Shown: positions 33,467-44,160 of the stretch, in pieces
Layout: each line of letters starts with the position of its first letter
How positions within the stretch are numbered: position 1 is the first letter of the stretch
Origin: Pegoplata infirma
Lineage: Eukaryota; Arthropoda; Insecta; Diptera; Anthomyiidae
Assembly (NCBI GenBank): GCA_963921195.1
Contig: OY992537.1
Coordinates: forward strand, 16,765,125 to 16,829,124
Direction of reading: 5' to 3'
DNA length: 64,000 bases
Program-made: the position numbers and the translations under genes
Notes under the pieces: model-generated
Told to the model about the DNA's origin: nothing
What the model saw: only the letters and a program-made list of their open reading frames with translations
The model's database searches: none

Positions 33467-34201
33467 GTTAAAAAGGTACTTGAGGATATCAACATAAACA
33501 AGTCCAAGGGGCCGGATGGTATTACGGCTGTTGTCCTAAAACGGTGTGCTTTGTCTCGTCCTTTGGCAATATTATTTAGCTACTCGTACCGGGTAGGAGT
33601 TTTTACCTCTTGCTGGAAGGTGGCCAACGTCCAGCCAATCCCAAAAAAAGGAGAGGCTACAAACCCTGAAAACTACCGCCCAATAGAAATTTGTTCTACG
33701 CTCTCGGAAGTCATGGAGAGCATGATGAATCACCACCTGGTAAATTATCTGGAGTATAATTCACTTTTGTGCGATCGACAGTATGGCTTTCGTAGAGGTC
33801 GTTCTACGGGAGAGCTTATTGCGTTTGGTGTCGGTAGTGATTTCTCTCGATTTATATCGAGTTTTCTTAGAGACCGCTCTATACGTGTTGTTAAAGATGG
33901 GTTCTCATCAGATGAGTTTCATCTGAATTTAGGGGTGCCGCAAGGTTCTGTTCTATATCCTACACTTTTTCTTATTTTTCTTAACGACCTTCTGGGTCTA
34001 ACTTCCAATCCTATCTATTCTTTTGCACATGACAGCAACATTTGTCATTCATTTTCATTTAATCATAGACCAAGCCTTACTGAGGTTGATGCTATAAAGC
34101 AGAACATGAATGACACACTCAATATGACCTTGCGAAAATCTCAGAGTGGGGTCTTGCGAATCAGGTCGATTTTAATGCTCGTAAAACCCAATGTTGTATG
34201 C
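33467..34201 (+). pseudogene. LINE reverse transcriptase with catalytic block deleted
   Basis: Recognisable in order: SKGPDGITAVVLKRC, VANVQPIPKKGEATNPENYR, QYGFRRGRSTGEL, then directly SSFLRDRSIRVV, GVPQGSVL and FLIFLNDLL. The block between GEL and SSFL, which should carry the first catalytic Asp (the AFD motif), is missing in frame, about 50-60 residues. The second active-site box reads FAHD where FADD/YADD is expected, so an essential Asp is His. The frame is lost at 34201. Clearly inactive. Confidence 0.85.
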
Positions 34202-34889
34202 TGACCCACAGACGGCTTGTGGAATCAGCGTCATCTGTATCCATGGGTTGTATAGCTATTGAGGAATCAAACACTCTTCATGTTCTAGGCATGAAAGTCC
34301 AATGTGATGTTCGATGGAACCAACATGTTTTTCAGGTGTCGAAAGAAGCATTCAAGTGTCTTGGTTTTTTAAAACGGTGCAAGAAATACTTCACCCCGTC
34401 TGATCTCACTATTTATACCGCCTATATCCGACCGAAAATGGAATACAACTCCCATATCTGGGCAGTTGCTTCAAGATCTATCTTGAAGCTTCTGGACCGA
34501 TACAAAGGAGTGCGTTGAAGCTCATCAATGACAGTAGGGTATCCAGCTCTATTGACTCATTGGAACATCGTCGGAATGTGGGTTGTGCGTCATTGTTCTA
34601 CCGATATTACCACGGTAAGTGCTCAGCTGAGATGGGTGAACTCATCCCTGAGACGCGGGTGCATACCCGTAGTACTCGCCTTTCCCGCAACTCACATCCG
34701 TTTGTTGTCGACTCTCCAATGTATCGCACAACGCATTACAGAGAAAATTCGTTTCTCGGTCGAACTAGCCGTATGTGGAATAAACTCCCCGCAGAAATCT
34801 TTCCAGTAGGCTATAATTTAGAAAAGTTCAAATTTAATGTCCACAAAAACTACTCCCTCTTTCCTTCTCCTCATAACCTATTTTCCTAA
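34198..34889 (+). pseudogene. LINE C-terminal region in two frames
   Basis: The first piece (34198-34515) reads HVLGMKVQCDVRWNQHV, FLKRCKKYFTPSDL and YIRPKMEYNSHIW, the thumb region after the reverse transcriptase. A change of frame near 34510 leads to LEHRRNVGCASLFYRYYHGK and TSRMWNKLPAEIFP, typical of the jockey/CR1-like C-terminus. The original stop is at 34887-34889. The 3' part GAATCCCCTGAGTGTTGGCT and poly-A follow. Confidence 0.8.
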
Positions 34890-34957
34890 TACCAAAACAA
34901 TGCATTGCATTAGTAGGGGGAATCCCCTGAGTGTTGGCTCAAAGTAAAAAAAAAAAT

Positions 34958-35807
34958 CGGTACAAATTTAAGGCAAATCGGATAAAATTTACCGTCGCGC
35001 CAGGCGATAAAAATTTTGTATTATTGAAAATTTAAAAAATGAATATGCCTTGCGATATATATAATTTATAAATTTTAATGCCCTGAGCACGAATGTAAAA
35101 TGAAACAAAACTTAAAATCTGTCGAAAGCTTTTCGAGACATCGCTATTTAAAATTCCCCAAAAAAAAATTCAGTTTTCCTACGGTCAAAATTAAAAAAAA
35201 CTAAACTTTTTATCTTGACTCTTTTATTGGGCTAAATAAAGCTTTCATTAAAATTAGTTTGAGCAAAATCCGTTAATTTTAACCCGTAGCGCAATTCGAT
35301 CAAGTTTTTAGTTTTTTTTTTTTTTTAAATTTTCACGAAAAACTATAAACTTTGATCGATCAGACAACTTGAACAATTTGAAACCGTCTGATGTGTCTAA
35401 AAATAGGTTTAAAGAAAGTTTTTTTCTCGAGCTCTATAAAGAAGTAAATAGAAAATGTTGTTGATATTCTTTAAAAAAAAAATTAACGTAGGAAAAACTA
35501 AAATTTTTTGGAAATGTTTTGACAAATTTAAAATGGCAATATCTCTACAACCGTCCGACCTATTTAAAAAAAATTTTGATGTTCTTATTCAACATTACAA
35601 AAAATAACACGGAGAAACACAAAAAATGCTCAGCCTACGAATCTGCACACCAAATTTAAAAGTTAGCTTTAGTTTTTGAGATATTTGCAAATTTATTTTT
35701 ATGAAAAATTCCACTTTTTCAAAATTTTTTTTAAATGTTACTCTCACTCTTTTAAAATATTACTCTCACTTTATATTATTTTCAAGTACGGACCTTGGGT
35801 ATTATAA
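34958..35807. repeat. Diverged repeat related to the TTAA element interior
   Basis: Phrases such as CTTGCGATATATATAATTTA, TTTTCGAGACATCGCTATTT and CCCGTAGCGCAATTCGAT recall 28030-28260 and 32400-32515. The LINE at 32568-34957 therefore sits within such a repeat. No borders found. Confidence 0.4.
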
Positions 35808-36820
35808 CACTGTGCTACAAAAAACACAAAATCGAATATACTTTTGAAATGAGGTAGTTAAGGTTGTAGGTGTCGTCGAAATTACCACAAAAATGCCAAT
35901 CAAACTTGCCAGACACCCTCAAATTTGAAAGTTATTGTCAAAAAACGATTTTTTGGGACTTTTCTCACTAAACCACGTGTAACTTAAACATTTTTCAAAC
36001 GATAAAAAGAAAATTAAGAGTTTGCTTTAAATTGCCTTTCGGATAACCCAGGCAAAAAAAAATAAAAAAAATAAACGAACATACTAGGAGGTCGCGTATC
36101 ATTATTTTAAAGGTTTTTGGCCTCCTGAATTCGAATTTGACGTTGAAATTGCGCTATCTTATTAAGTTTTTGATATATCAGTTTATGTTAAATATCTCAA
36201 AAACCTGAAGAGATAGAGCAATTTAAAGGCCCGATTCGGATTCAGAGCGCCAAAAACCTTTAAAAATATTGTATATGACCTCTTATGATAAAATTATTTT
36301 TTTTGCCTGGGATATCTGAACGGCGATTTCCTGCAAAATCTTAATTTTCTTTTTTAGAAAAATTATCACAACTCTGTCAATTGTTATCCGATTTCTTCAG
36401 GATAAAGCTTTTCGTATTCAGAATCAAATTTTCTTTAAAAATGCGTTTATGAATATAAAGGTTGTTAAACGATCTATAGCAGAAAAAAATCAATAAACTC
36501 GAAAAATTTTTAAAAAATAACAAAAAAATTAGATTTAATAGAAAAAATCAATAAATATATTTTTCATATGTGACCAATTCACACACATGGAAAGCCCCAT
36601 CCTTCTTCTATCAAAAACAGTTAAAAAATTTAAAATCGGTTGAAAATTTTCTGAATTACAAAAGGTTTAGTGAGAAAAGTCACAAAAAAACGTTTTTTGA
36701 CAATAACTCTAAAATTTGATGGTCTCTGGCTAGTTTAATGTGCATTTTTGTGATCTACTCGACAAGACCAACAACCTATACTATGTCACGTCAGAAGTAT
36801 TTTTTCATTGTAGCACAGTG
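35808..36820. mobile_element. CACTGTGC foldback, about 1.0 kb
   Basis: CACTGTGCTACAAA and GTAGCACAGTG bound a long imperfect palindrome: AGGTTGTAGGTGTCGTCGA (35870) faces AGGTTGTTGGTCTTGTCGA (minus strand, near 36765), and the centre lies near 36170. TTA follows the right end, TAA precedes the left, so the duplication is degenerate. Its ends match those of 14445-23621. Confidence 0.65.
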
Positions 36821-36850
36821 TTATTAAAGGAAATAATTACCTCGAGCTAG

Positions 36851-39312
36851 ACTAAACCTACTCAAAATATATCAAAAATCTAATTTTTTCTTAGGAAGAT
36901 GACAAAATTTTACCAAAATTGTTACAAAGGATTGAAGAACTGTGCTAGAAATATGTATTCTTGCAAAAAAACAGTGTTTTCCAAAAGTTCGCTCTTATTT
37001 GCGTTGACTGTTTATTTATCGCGTGGGAAGTGTCTAAAACGTCTTCGAAATATTTTTTTAATATTTGAAATATATAATACATTTGGCAAAGCACAATGCA
37101 ACACTTTCACTAGTTATTCTATAGGATTTCCCCCCTAAAATTCAATTTTCTCAATTTCTTCTGAATTGCAATTGGACATTTCTGAATTACAGTGGGGCTT
37201 TCTGAATAAAAATTCGGATTTTTTAAATTTAAATTTTCTTTCGAAATTCAAATTGTAAAGTGTGTAAGCAGATAAAAAATTATATACATTTAATTTATAA
37301 CTAAATTAATGTTAATTAATTTGTTAAATAGTTATCCCCAATAAAATTATATAAATAAAATTTTAAAAGTTCACAAACTTGAAAAAATACAAGGCGTGCA
37401 TTCTGTCGTTTGATTGTTTAAAAAATAAACACAAAAAAAAAAATAATAATAATAAAATAAAAATTGATAAATTTAAATAAATAAACAAAAAAAAATAAAA
37501 TACATGAGATATCTTTTGTTGTTGTTTATTTAAACAAAATCACAGCATGAATATTTACTTTTTGATAATTTTTTGTTATTATAACTTTTTTATAAACAAA
37601 TTAATATCATTTCAATTTTAATTAATTATACGAGTATTATTAGGCATAATAAAACTTTAAAACAGTTTAAGATTTGAATAAATATTTTTTTGTTTATGAC
37701 GGTTCAATTATTTATAAAAATTATGGGTTTTGAAATAATTTTTGAGTTTTATTTAATTTATAAGGTGGTTATTTTTTTTAGTTTTTTTATGTTTTTTAAG
37801 ATTGAAATATTTACAATTTTTGTAACATTTATAATTTGTATAATGGATTTACTACTTTAACATTTATTTTTTTAATTTGTTAATAATTTTTTCATGTATT
37901 TTTTTTTTCAATTTTTAAAATTTATTACTATTTTTATGTATTTCTGAGTATTTTTTAATTTTTTAGTTATTTTCAAAATAGTTTTTAGTTTTTGATTTAT
38001 CAGTTTTTATATTTTTTTCGATTTAAAATTTATAAAAAAGATTTTGTAATGTGCAATTTTATTATAACACTTGTTTTAAGAATTTTTTAATTGATTAATG
38101 ATTTAAAATAATTAAATTTTGTAATTTTCAGTATTTTGTTGTTACTTGTATTAGTTAACTTTTTCCACTAATATTATTATTATTTTTTCTCAGTTAGTTT
38201 AAATTAAACTGTTAAATTATTATTTTTTTTTTAATTTATACATTTGTCTTAATTTCAGTCGATAACCGTTTAATTATTTGTTTGTTTTAATTTTATTCTT
38301 GTTTAAAGATTTATTTATTTGATTTTAAATATACTTTTTGTTTTCCAATAAATTCATTAAATTTATTTTAATATATTTTTAAATAAATTCATAAATTTTT
38401 TATTGAAATTTATTTTTAAAAATTTATTACATTTTTTATAATTAATACATTTTATTTAAAAATTTTTTTTGTGTGTCACATTTTGTTTAACAAAATTTAT
38501 TTACAATAAAATATTTTTTTCAAATCATTAATTATTTTTTCAACTTTTTGAAATTTAAATTTTTCACTTGATTTTTTATTTGATCATAAAACATTTAGTC
38601 ATGCTTTAAACCCGTTCGTAGCGCGTTGCAATATTTTTTTGAAGTTTAAAAAAAACTCTGAATGTTTAATTAATTAATTTTATTTATTTTTTGTTCAAAA
38701 TGCAATTTGTTTTTTATTTTTTAAAAATTAGCATTTTACTGCAAAATAAAATCTAAAATCTGTTATGTTTTGTTTTTCAAAATCTCAGCGTTTTTTACGT
38801 GTATCGGCTGTCGAAGGCTTTAACCGTTAAAAACGTCCGCACATTTTGCCTTCTTGGGATAAACTGGATTTTCGGAGTTTGCCAATTTGCTGGCTGGCAA
38901 TGCGTAAATAAAAACAGACAACAAAACAAAAAAAAACACTGGCACAAAAAAAATATAAACAGAACAGACTAAACGTATGATGGAGCTAAATCAACTAACT
39001 AACTGAAAAGAGAAACAGACAAATTTTTGTTATTGAGCAGACGACCAGCAATAACATGCAGACTGGGCTAACAGACAACAACACACAAGTGAAAAAAGCA
39101 GCCAGTACCATTAACAAGCTTGCCATGTTAGCGTTGTAGTGATTTAGCTAGCAGTTTTTAGACGTATTTATAAATGCTTATTTAATTAATTTTTTAGTAA
39201 TTGAAAATTTTTACCTTCTTTTTCACCAATATAATTTATCTCTTTCTTTCTCTTTCCGATAAGGGGAAAAATTATAAAAAAAAATTTCAAGGTCACTGTT
39301 AGTCCTCTGCTA
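36851..39312. other. No gene recognised; mostly non-repetitive AT-rich DNA
   Basis: A very AT-rich block (37200-38750) is followed at 38760-39135 by more balanced sequence with GTGTATCGGCTGTCGAAGGC, CTTCTTGGGATAAACTGGAT and GCAGACTGGGCTAACAGACA. I see no open frame or RNA gene in the latter; it is the best stretch of apparently single-copy DNA in the window. Confidence 0.4.
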
Positions 39313-40386
39313 GCGGTTTTACACCATTTTCAATTGTATTTTAAAAATTTCCAAATGTATTTTAAAATTGTCCAAATGTATTTTAAAACTGTCCAAATAT
39401 ATTTTGAAATTGTCCAAATTTATTTTAAAATTGTCAAAATATATTTTAAAGTTGTCCAATTAAATTTTAAAATTGTCCAAATGTTTTTTAAAGTTGTCCA
39501 AATTAATTTTAAAATTGTCTGAATATATTTTAAAATTGTCCACAAGTATTTTAAAATTGTTTAAATGTATTTTAAAATTGTCCAATTGTAGTGTAAAATT
39601 TTTCAAATGTATTTTAAAAATTTCCAAATGTATTTTAAAATTCTCCAATTGTATTTTAAAATTGTCAAAATGTAGTTTAAAATTGTCCAAATGGATTTTA
39701 GAATATTCCAAATGTATTTTCAAAATTGTCCAAATGTATTTTAAAATACAATTAGACAATTTTGAAATACATTTGGATAATTCTAAAATCTATTTGGAAA
39801 ATTTTAAACTACATTTGGACAATTTTAAAATACAATTGGAGAATTTTAAAATACATTTGCCCAGTTGGCAAAATAAAATCACACCTGACATACTGCTGAC
39901 TCTCCCTTTATGAAATCACTGACATCTTCATACAATTTTTCAAAATGTCATCAATGACATGTCAGCAGTTGGTCAGCAGTGTCCACCAGTATCGTTGGCC
40001 ACTAACAATTCGTTTAAACAACCGCTGACCAACTGCTGACATGTCATCGATGACATTTTGTAAAATTGTATGAAGATATCAGCAATTTTATAAAGCGAGA
40101 GTCAGCAGTAGGTGTGATTTTTTTTGCCGACTGGGTGGAAATTTTTAAAATACATTAGGAAAATTTTAAACTACATTTGGACAATTTTAAAATACATCTG
40201 CACAATTTTAAAATACATATGGAAAATTTTAAACTACATTTGGACAATTTTAAAATATATTTGGGAAATATTAAAATACATTTGGACAATTTTAAATACA
40301 TGTGAACAATTTTAAAATACATTTGGACAATTTTAAAATACATTTGGAAATTTGTAAAAAACAATTAGAAATGGTGTAGTTTGCGG
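39313..40386. mobile_element. Foldback-type element of 20-21-bp tandem units
   Basis: The left arm (to about 39742) repeats ATTTTAAAATTGTCCAAATGT about 20 times (unit shown split: ATTTTAAAATTGTCC + AAATGT). The right arm repeats its inverse, ACATTTGGACAATTTTAAAA. The ends GCGGTTTTACACCATTTTCA and, inverted, CGCAAACTACACCATTTCTA match. The CCCAGT MITE copy 2 interrupts the right arm. Long open frames on both strands are by-products of the repeat. Confidence 0.75.
39860..40135. mobile_element. CCCAGT MITE copy 2, TG duplication
   Basis: The same palindromic MITE as 8835-9115, from CCCAGTTGGCAAAATAA to GCCGACTGGG, with TG at 39858-39859 and 40136-40137. The host is a tandem unit, so the original ATACATTTGGAAATTTTTAA can be read from neighbouring units and contains a single TG. 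Confidence 0.85.
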
Positions 40387-40663
40387 TTTTTGAAAAAAAA
40401 AATATTTGTAAAAAAAATATTAATTTTAAAAATTTTGTAAAATGAAGCCAATTAAAAAAAAAAAAAATTAGCTGATCTATTTTGGTCCATGGATGCATTT
40501 CAAAAGCCAGAAAAGTTAGATTTTTATATATAAAAAAATATATTTTATTTCAATGGTGCATAAGGCCGATTTAAGTACAGGAAAACTAATAATAAAAAAT
40601 TGGTGGGTATTTATAACTATCCGCGAAGTGCAAAAAAGCAATTTGCCATAAAAATCAAAATTG

Positions 40664-41287
40664 CCCAATAAGCACACCCAGTTGGAAAAATAGAATCACA
40701 CCTGACATACTGCTGACTCTCCCTTTATGAAATCACTGACATCTTCATACAATTTTTCAAAATGTCATCAATGACATGTCAGCAGTTGGTCAGCAGAGTC
40801 CACCAGTATCTGTGGCCACTACCAATTCGTTTAATCAACCGCTGACCAACTGCTGACATGTCATTGATGACATTTTGAAAAATTGTATGAAGATGTCAGC
40901 AATTTTATAAAGGGAGAGTCAGCGGTATGTCAGGTGTGATTTTTTTTGCCGACTGGGCATTTAAAATTCAAGTGCAAATCAAGTATAAATCAAGTGTAAA
41001 TCAAGCCCTTATTTCCAGTCTATGCTTGATTTATACTTGAATTACACTTGAATTCAATAGCATTCTCCAGCAAAACGGATACTTGAATTCAAGCGCTGTT
41101 TTTACGCTTGAAAACCAGGGAAAAGGCTGTAAAAACAGGGCTTGAATTCCAGTGTCCGTTTTGCTGGAGTATGCTATTGAATTCAAGTGTAATTCAAGTA
41201 TAAATCAAGCAGGGGCTGGAATTTAGGGCTTGATTTACACTTGTTTTATACTTGATTTGCACTTGAATTTTAAAGTTGCTTATTGGG
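40664..41287. mobile_element. CCCAATAAGC MITE, TG duplication
   Basis: CCCAATAAGCA and inverted TGCTTATTGGG bound arms rich in TTCAAGTGCAAATCAAG and AAATCAAGTGTAAATCAAG. TG occurs at 40662-40663 and 41288-41289. The arms are good inverted repeats with GAATTCAAG phrases at the centre. The left arm holds CCCAGT MITE copy 3. Confidence 0.75.
40677..40957. mobile_element. CCCAGT MITE copy 3, CA duplication
   Basis: Runs from CCCAGTTGGAAAAATAG to GCCGACTGGG with CA at 40675-40676 and 40958-40959. The opposite arm of its host MITE reads, inverted, CCCAATAAGCAACTTTAAAA, and the interrupted arm restores CCCAATAAGCACATTTAAAA with a single CA, confirming the two-base duplication. Confidence 0.85.
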
Positions 41288-41631
41288 TGGTATCAAAAAT
41301 TTGGTAAAATAAAGCGTATTAAGAAAATAAAATCAAAAAATATGTATCGAATTTGTATGGTTCTTGGATACATTTTAAAAATTTGTAAAGTATAAAATGC
41401 GTTTACTGACCATACCGATCAGCCAACTTTTATTTTTATTTTATTTTCTTAATACGCTTTATTTTTCCAAATTTATGACGGCCATTTCGAGTTTTTTAGC
41501 TAATTTTTTGCACTTCGCGTATAGCGACAAGTACCCGCCAATTTTTTTATTTTTCCAGTACTTAATTTGGCCTAAAAAAAATCAATTGAAAATTATAAAG
41601 TTTGTTTTTTGTGAGTAATTTGTTTTCGTTT

Positions 41632-41861
41632 TTTACTTTGAGCCAGCACTCAGGCTGAGGGTAGAGGGAGTAGTTTTCATGTATATTTATTTTCCACTTT
41701 TCGGGATCGTAGCTGACTGGAAACGCCTTTGCGAGGAGTAAATTCCACATTCAACTAGTTTGACTGAGTAACGAATTTTCTCTATAATGCGTTGCGCGAT
41801 TCATTGGTCAACCGACAACAAACGGATGTGATCTACTGGACTGACGCCTTTTACGAACATA
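41632..41861 (-). pseudogene. LINE tail fragment, same family as 32568-34957
   Basis: Minus-strand text gives FPVSYDPEKWKINIHENYSL against FPVGYNLEKFKFNVHKNYSL of the larger copy, plus HPFVVD-like and TSRMWN-like remnants. The nucleotide tail GAGTGCTGGCTCAAAGT and A-run end at about 41632. The fragment continues at 42937-43036 after a Tc1-like insertion. Confidence 0.75.
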
Positions 41862-42936
41862 CTGTGAGCCTCAAAAGAAAGTGTACAGGTCTTAAATTGA
41901 TGTAATTCGTTAACGACAAAGATGACAAAAAAAAACCCTTATTATCAATCGACTAACATTTAAAAATACGCTATAAAGGAAATTTTCCAAGCTTTAATTA
42001 AAGCCTAAAAGAGTCCAGATTGAGCAAATATTAAATGAGATACGGGGGTCGCGCTGGAAATTAAAAATTTTTGTAGACGTTTTTTAAAAAATTTGTAAAA
42101 AAAATATTTCTAATTTTATAGGTTTCAAGTTCAAACATATAAAATTTAAAAAAATAGTACAATAGTTTAAATTCAGTTATCAACTTATTTTTCTAACGAC
42201 CCAAACAAAAATCAAAATTTTTTAAATGCAGTAAAAAAATATGCATTTTTGTGACCTCAAACTCTTTTGACCAACAATTTTTTCTAAACAAAGAAAAGAT
42301 TTCATTGTTTACTAATTTAAATACATCTAAGTGTATAGTAAAGAGATATGAAAATAATTAAAAATTTTCTTTGCTTACAAAAAATTGGTGGTCAAAAGAA
42401 TTGGAGGTCAAAAAAATGCATATTTTGTTACTGCAGTAAAAAAATTTTTGTTTTTGTTTGGGTCATTGGAAAAATGAGTTGATAACTGAATTTAAGACAT
42501 TTTACTATTTTTTTTTAAATTTTTAATGTTTGAACTTGAAACATATAAAATTAGAAATATTTTTTACAAATTTTTTTTAAAAACGTCTACAAAAATTTTT
42601 AGTTTCCAACGCGACCCCCGTATCTCATTTAATATTTGCTCAATCTGGACTCTTTTAGGCTTAATGTTTGAACTTGAAAAAAATCAAATTAGAATTATTT
42701 TTTTAAATTTTTCTAAAAAATGTCTACAGAAAATTTCATTTTTCAGCTCGAACCTTGTATCTCATTTAATATTTGCTTAATCTGGACACTATCAAGCTTA
42801 AATTAAAGCTTGGAAAATTTCCTTTACAGAACGTTTTTAAATGATAGTCGATTGATAATAAGGGGTTTTATTGTCCACTTTTTCGTTAGGGATTACATCT
42901 ATTTTAGACCTGTACACTTTCTTTTGACGCTCACTG
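41862..42936. mobile_element. Tc1-like foldback, CAGTGAGCGTCAAAAG ends, TA target
   Basis: The left end CTGTGAGCCTCAAAAG and the right end, inverted, CAGTGAGCGTCAAAAG continue as AAAGTGTACAGGTC in both. TA flanks both ends (41860-41861, 42937-42938). The whole 1.07 kb is an imperfect palindrome (TCTCATTTAATATTTGCT, ACGTCTACAAAAATTTT and ATGCATATTTT blocks mirrored around 42330). Part of the right arm is duplicated (42526-42660 and 42662-42800). It splits a LINE fragment. Confidence 0.75.
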
Positions 42937-43036
42937 TATACCCGAGTCTCTGTGATATGTTCAACATGATGCACAACCCACATTCCAACGATGCTCCAAA
43001 GAATTATTATAGTTGGATACCCAACTGTCATTGACA
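42937..43036 (-). pseudogene. LINE fragment, continuation
   Basis: Minus-strand GTCAATGACAGTTGGGTATC and CATCGTTGGAATGTGGGTTG match 34523-34590 of the larger LINE (ATCAATGACAGTAGGGTATC, CATCGTCGGAATGTGGGTTG). With 41632-41861 it forms one LINE tail whose sequence is continuous once the Tc1-like element is removed. Confidence 0.75.
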
Positions 43037-43719
43037 AACTCAAAAGAAAAATCTCTCAAAAAATCTGTAAAACGATTTTCAACTTGATTTAGCAAACTTT
43101 CAGCATACTTTTCTGCTAAAAAATATATTTTTATTTAAGTCCTTCAGTTCTACATACACTTACAGGGTTTTTACTGATTTTGTTTGCTGAATTTCAAAAT
43201 ATTTTTGAACGTATTTAAGGTAGACTATTTTTTAATTATACAGAATTAGTTTGCTGTCATTCTCTTTTTCAAGAAAATTATCTATATTTTTTTTTCAAAG
43301 TGTATTTTTTTTTGTGTTTTTTATGCAATCAAAACGATATTTTTTGCAGATTATTTTGTAATTTTACAGAAATAGTTTGCATAATTGAAAGACAATTGGT
43401 GCTCCAAGGGTTAAGGGACTGCATCTTAAGTAGAAATGTAGAAGCTTTACCCTTGACTTATTTTGAAGTCGTTATCCCACAACGACTTCATCCGCTATAA
43501 TTTTCCAAAAATTCCCAAAACGGCAATTTTTTTAAACTTTGACTTTAATTTTCTCAAAAACCTGATGTGATGGAAATGTTTGTAGACCGAATTTTTGACT
43601 AGCGGAACTGTTGTAATGAAGTGTATTAGGTCGCGTTCCGGTCGCATTTTCGATGTTTAGTAGTGTAAGTAAAAAATAAAATCAGAAGATTATACATTAG
43701 GGCCGATTTTTTTTGTCAA
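43037..43719. other. No gene recognised
   Basis: Contains CTGCTAA phrases like those in 46137-46300 and 48775-48935, and a block (CAACGACTTCATCCGC to CTAGCGGAACTGTTGT, 43481-43616) distantly like the TTA foldbacks. Probably degraded repeats. Confidence 0.35.
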
Positions 43720-44160
43720 AAATCGTATAGCAAAAACATAATCTACAAGAAATTCTAAGAACATTTCCCAAAGAAACCATGTTTCTAAAATCAAACCCTA
43801 TACCGCGCCTAACGACATGAAGATTTGTCCGTCCGTCCTTTTTTCATAAGCAAAACATAGAACTTGACTCTTTTTTGGTGTTCGTGTTAATTTTTGGGCT
43901 TTGGTGTGCTTTGACGTATATAGTAAAATTTTATTGGCAACATTTTTGTAGAACATTTCATCCCCACCCTACCCCTCTTTCGGGGTGTTTTTTGCGATTT
44001 GTTAAAATAGAGCCAAAAAATACCGTTATGAGAGGGAGTTAGAGGGTTAATATATTTCACAAAAATATTTGCCATAATATTTTCTACAAAGTTGCTAAAG
44101 ATACCCTACACCTCAGATGTTAAGAAAACATAGTTTTATATACCGATATGCTGCAAGAAC

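Larger units (their letters stand above)
32568..34957 (+). mobile_element. Degenerate jockey/CR1-like LINE, 5'-truncated
   Basis: This is a non-LTR retrotransposon relic from the endonuclease C-terminus to a poly-A tail (34947-34957), with GC content far above the flanks. It shows the end of the endonuclease, linker, reverse transcriptase and the conserved WNKLPAEIFP tail. It is broken by an in-frame stop (33043), two frameshifts and a deletion. Possible imperfect target duplication TTTAAGCAAAT (32557) / TTTAAGGCAAAT (34967), but the flanks are themselves repeats. A second tail of this family lies at 41632-43036. Confidence 0.85.
40540..41590. mobile_element. Outer palindrome of a three-level nest
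   Basis: AAGGCCGATTTAAGTACAGG (40562) and the inverse of AGGCCAAATTAAGTACTGG (near 41570), GCGAAGTGCAAAAAA (40624, inverted near 41515) and AATAAAGCGTATTAAGAAAA (41309, inverted near 41448) mark two arms centred near 41380. The left arm contains 40664-41287. Exact ends and duplication not determined. Confidence 0.5.

Noticed and set aside
32557..34978. Firm target duplication for the 32.6-35.0 kb LINE
   Set aside because: TTTAAGCAAAT and TTTAAGGCAAAT match imperfectly, and the right one occurs naturally in a related repeat, so it is only suggestive.
39334..40364. Several open frames of 60-146 codons on both strands
   Set aside because: They are low-complexity by-products of a 20-21-bp tandem unit; both strands and several frames are open at once.
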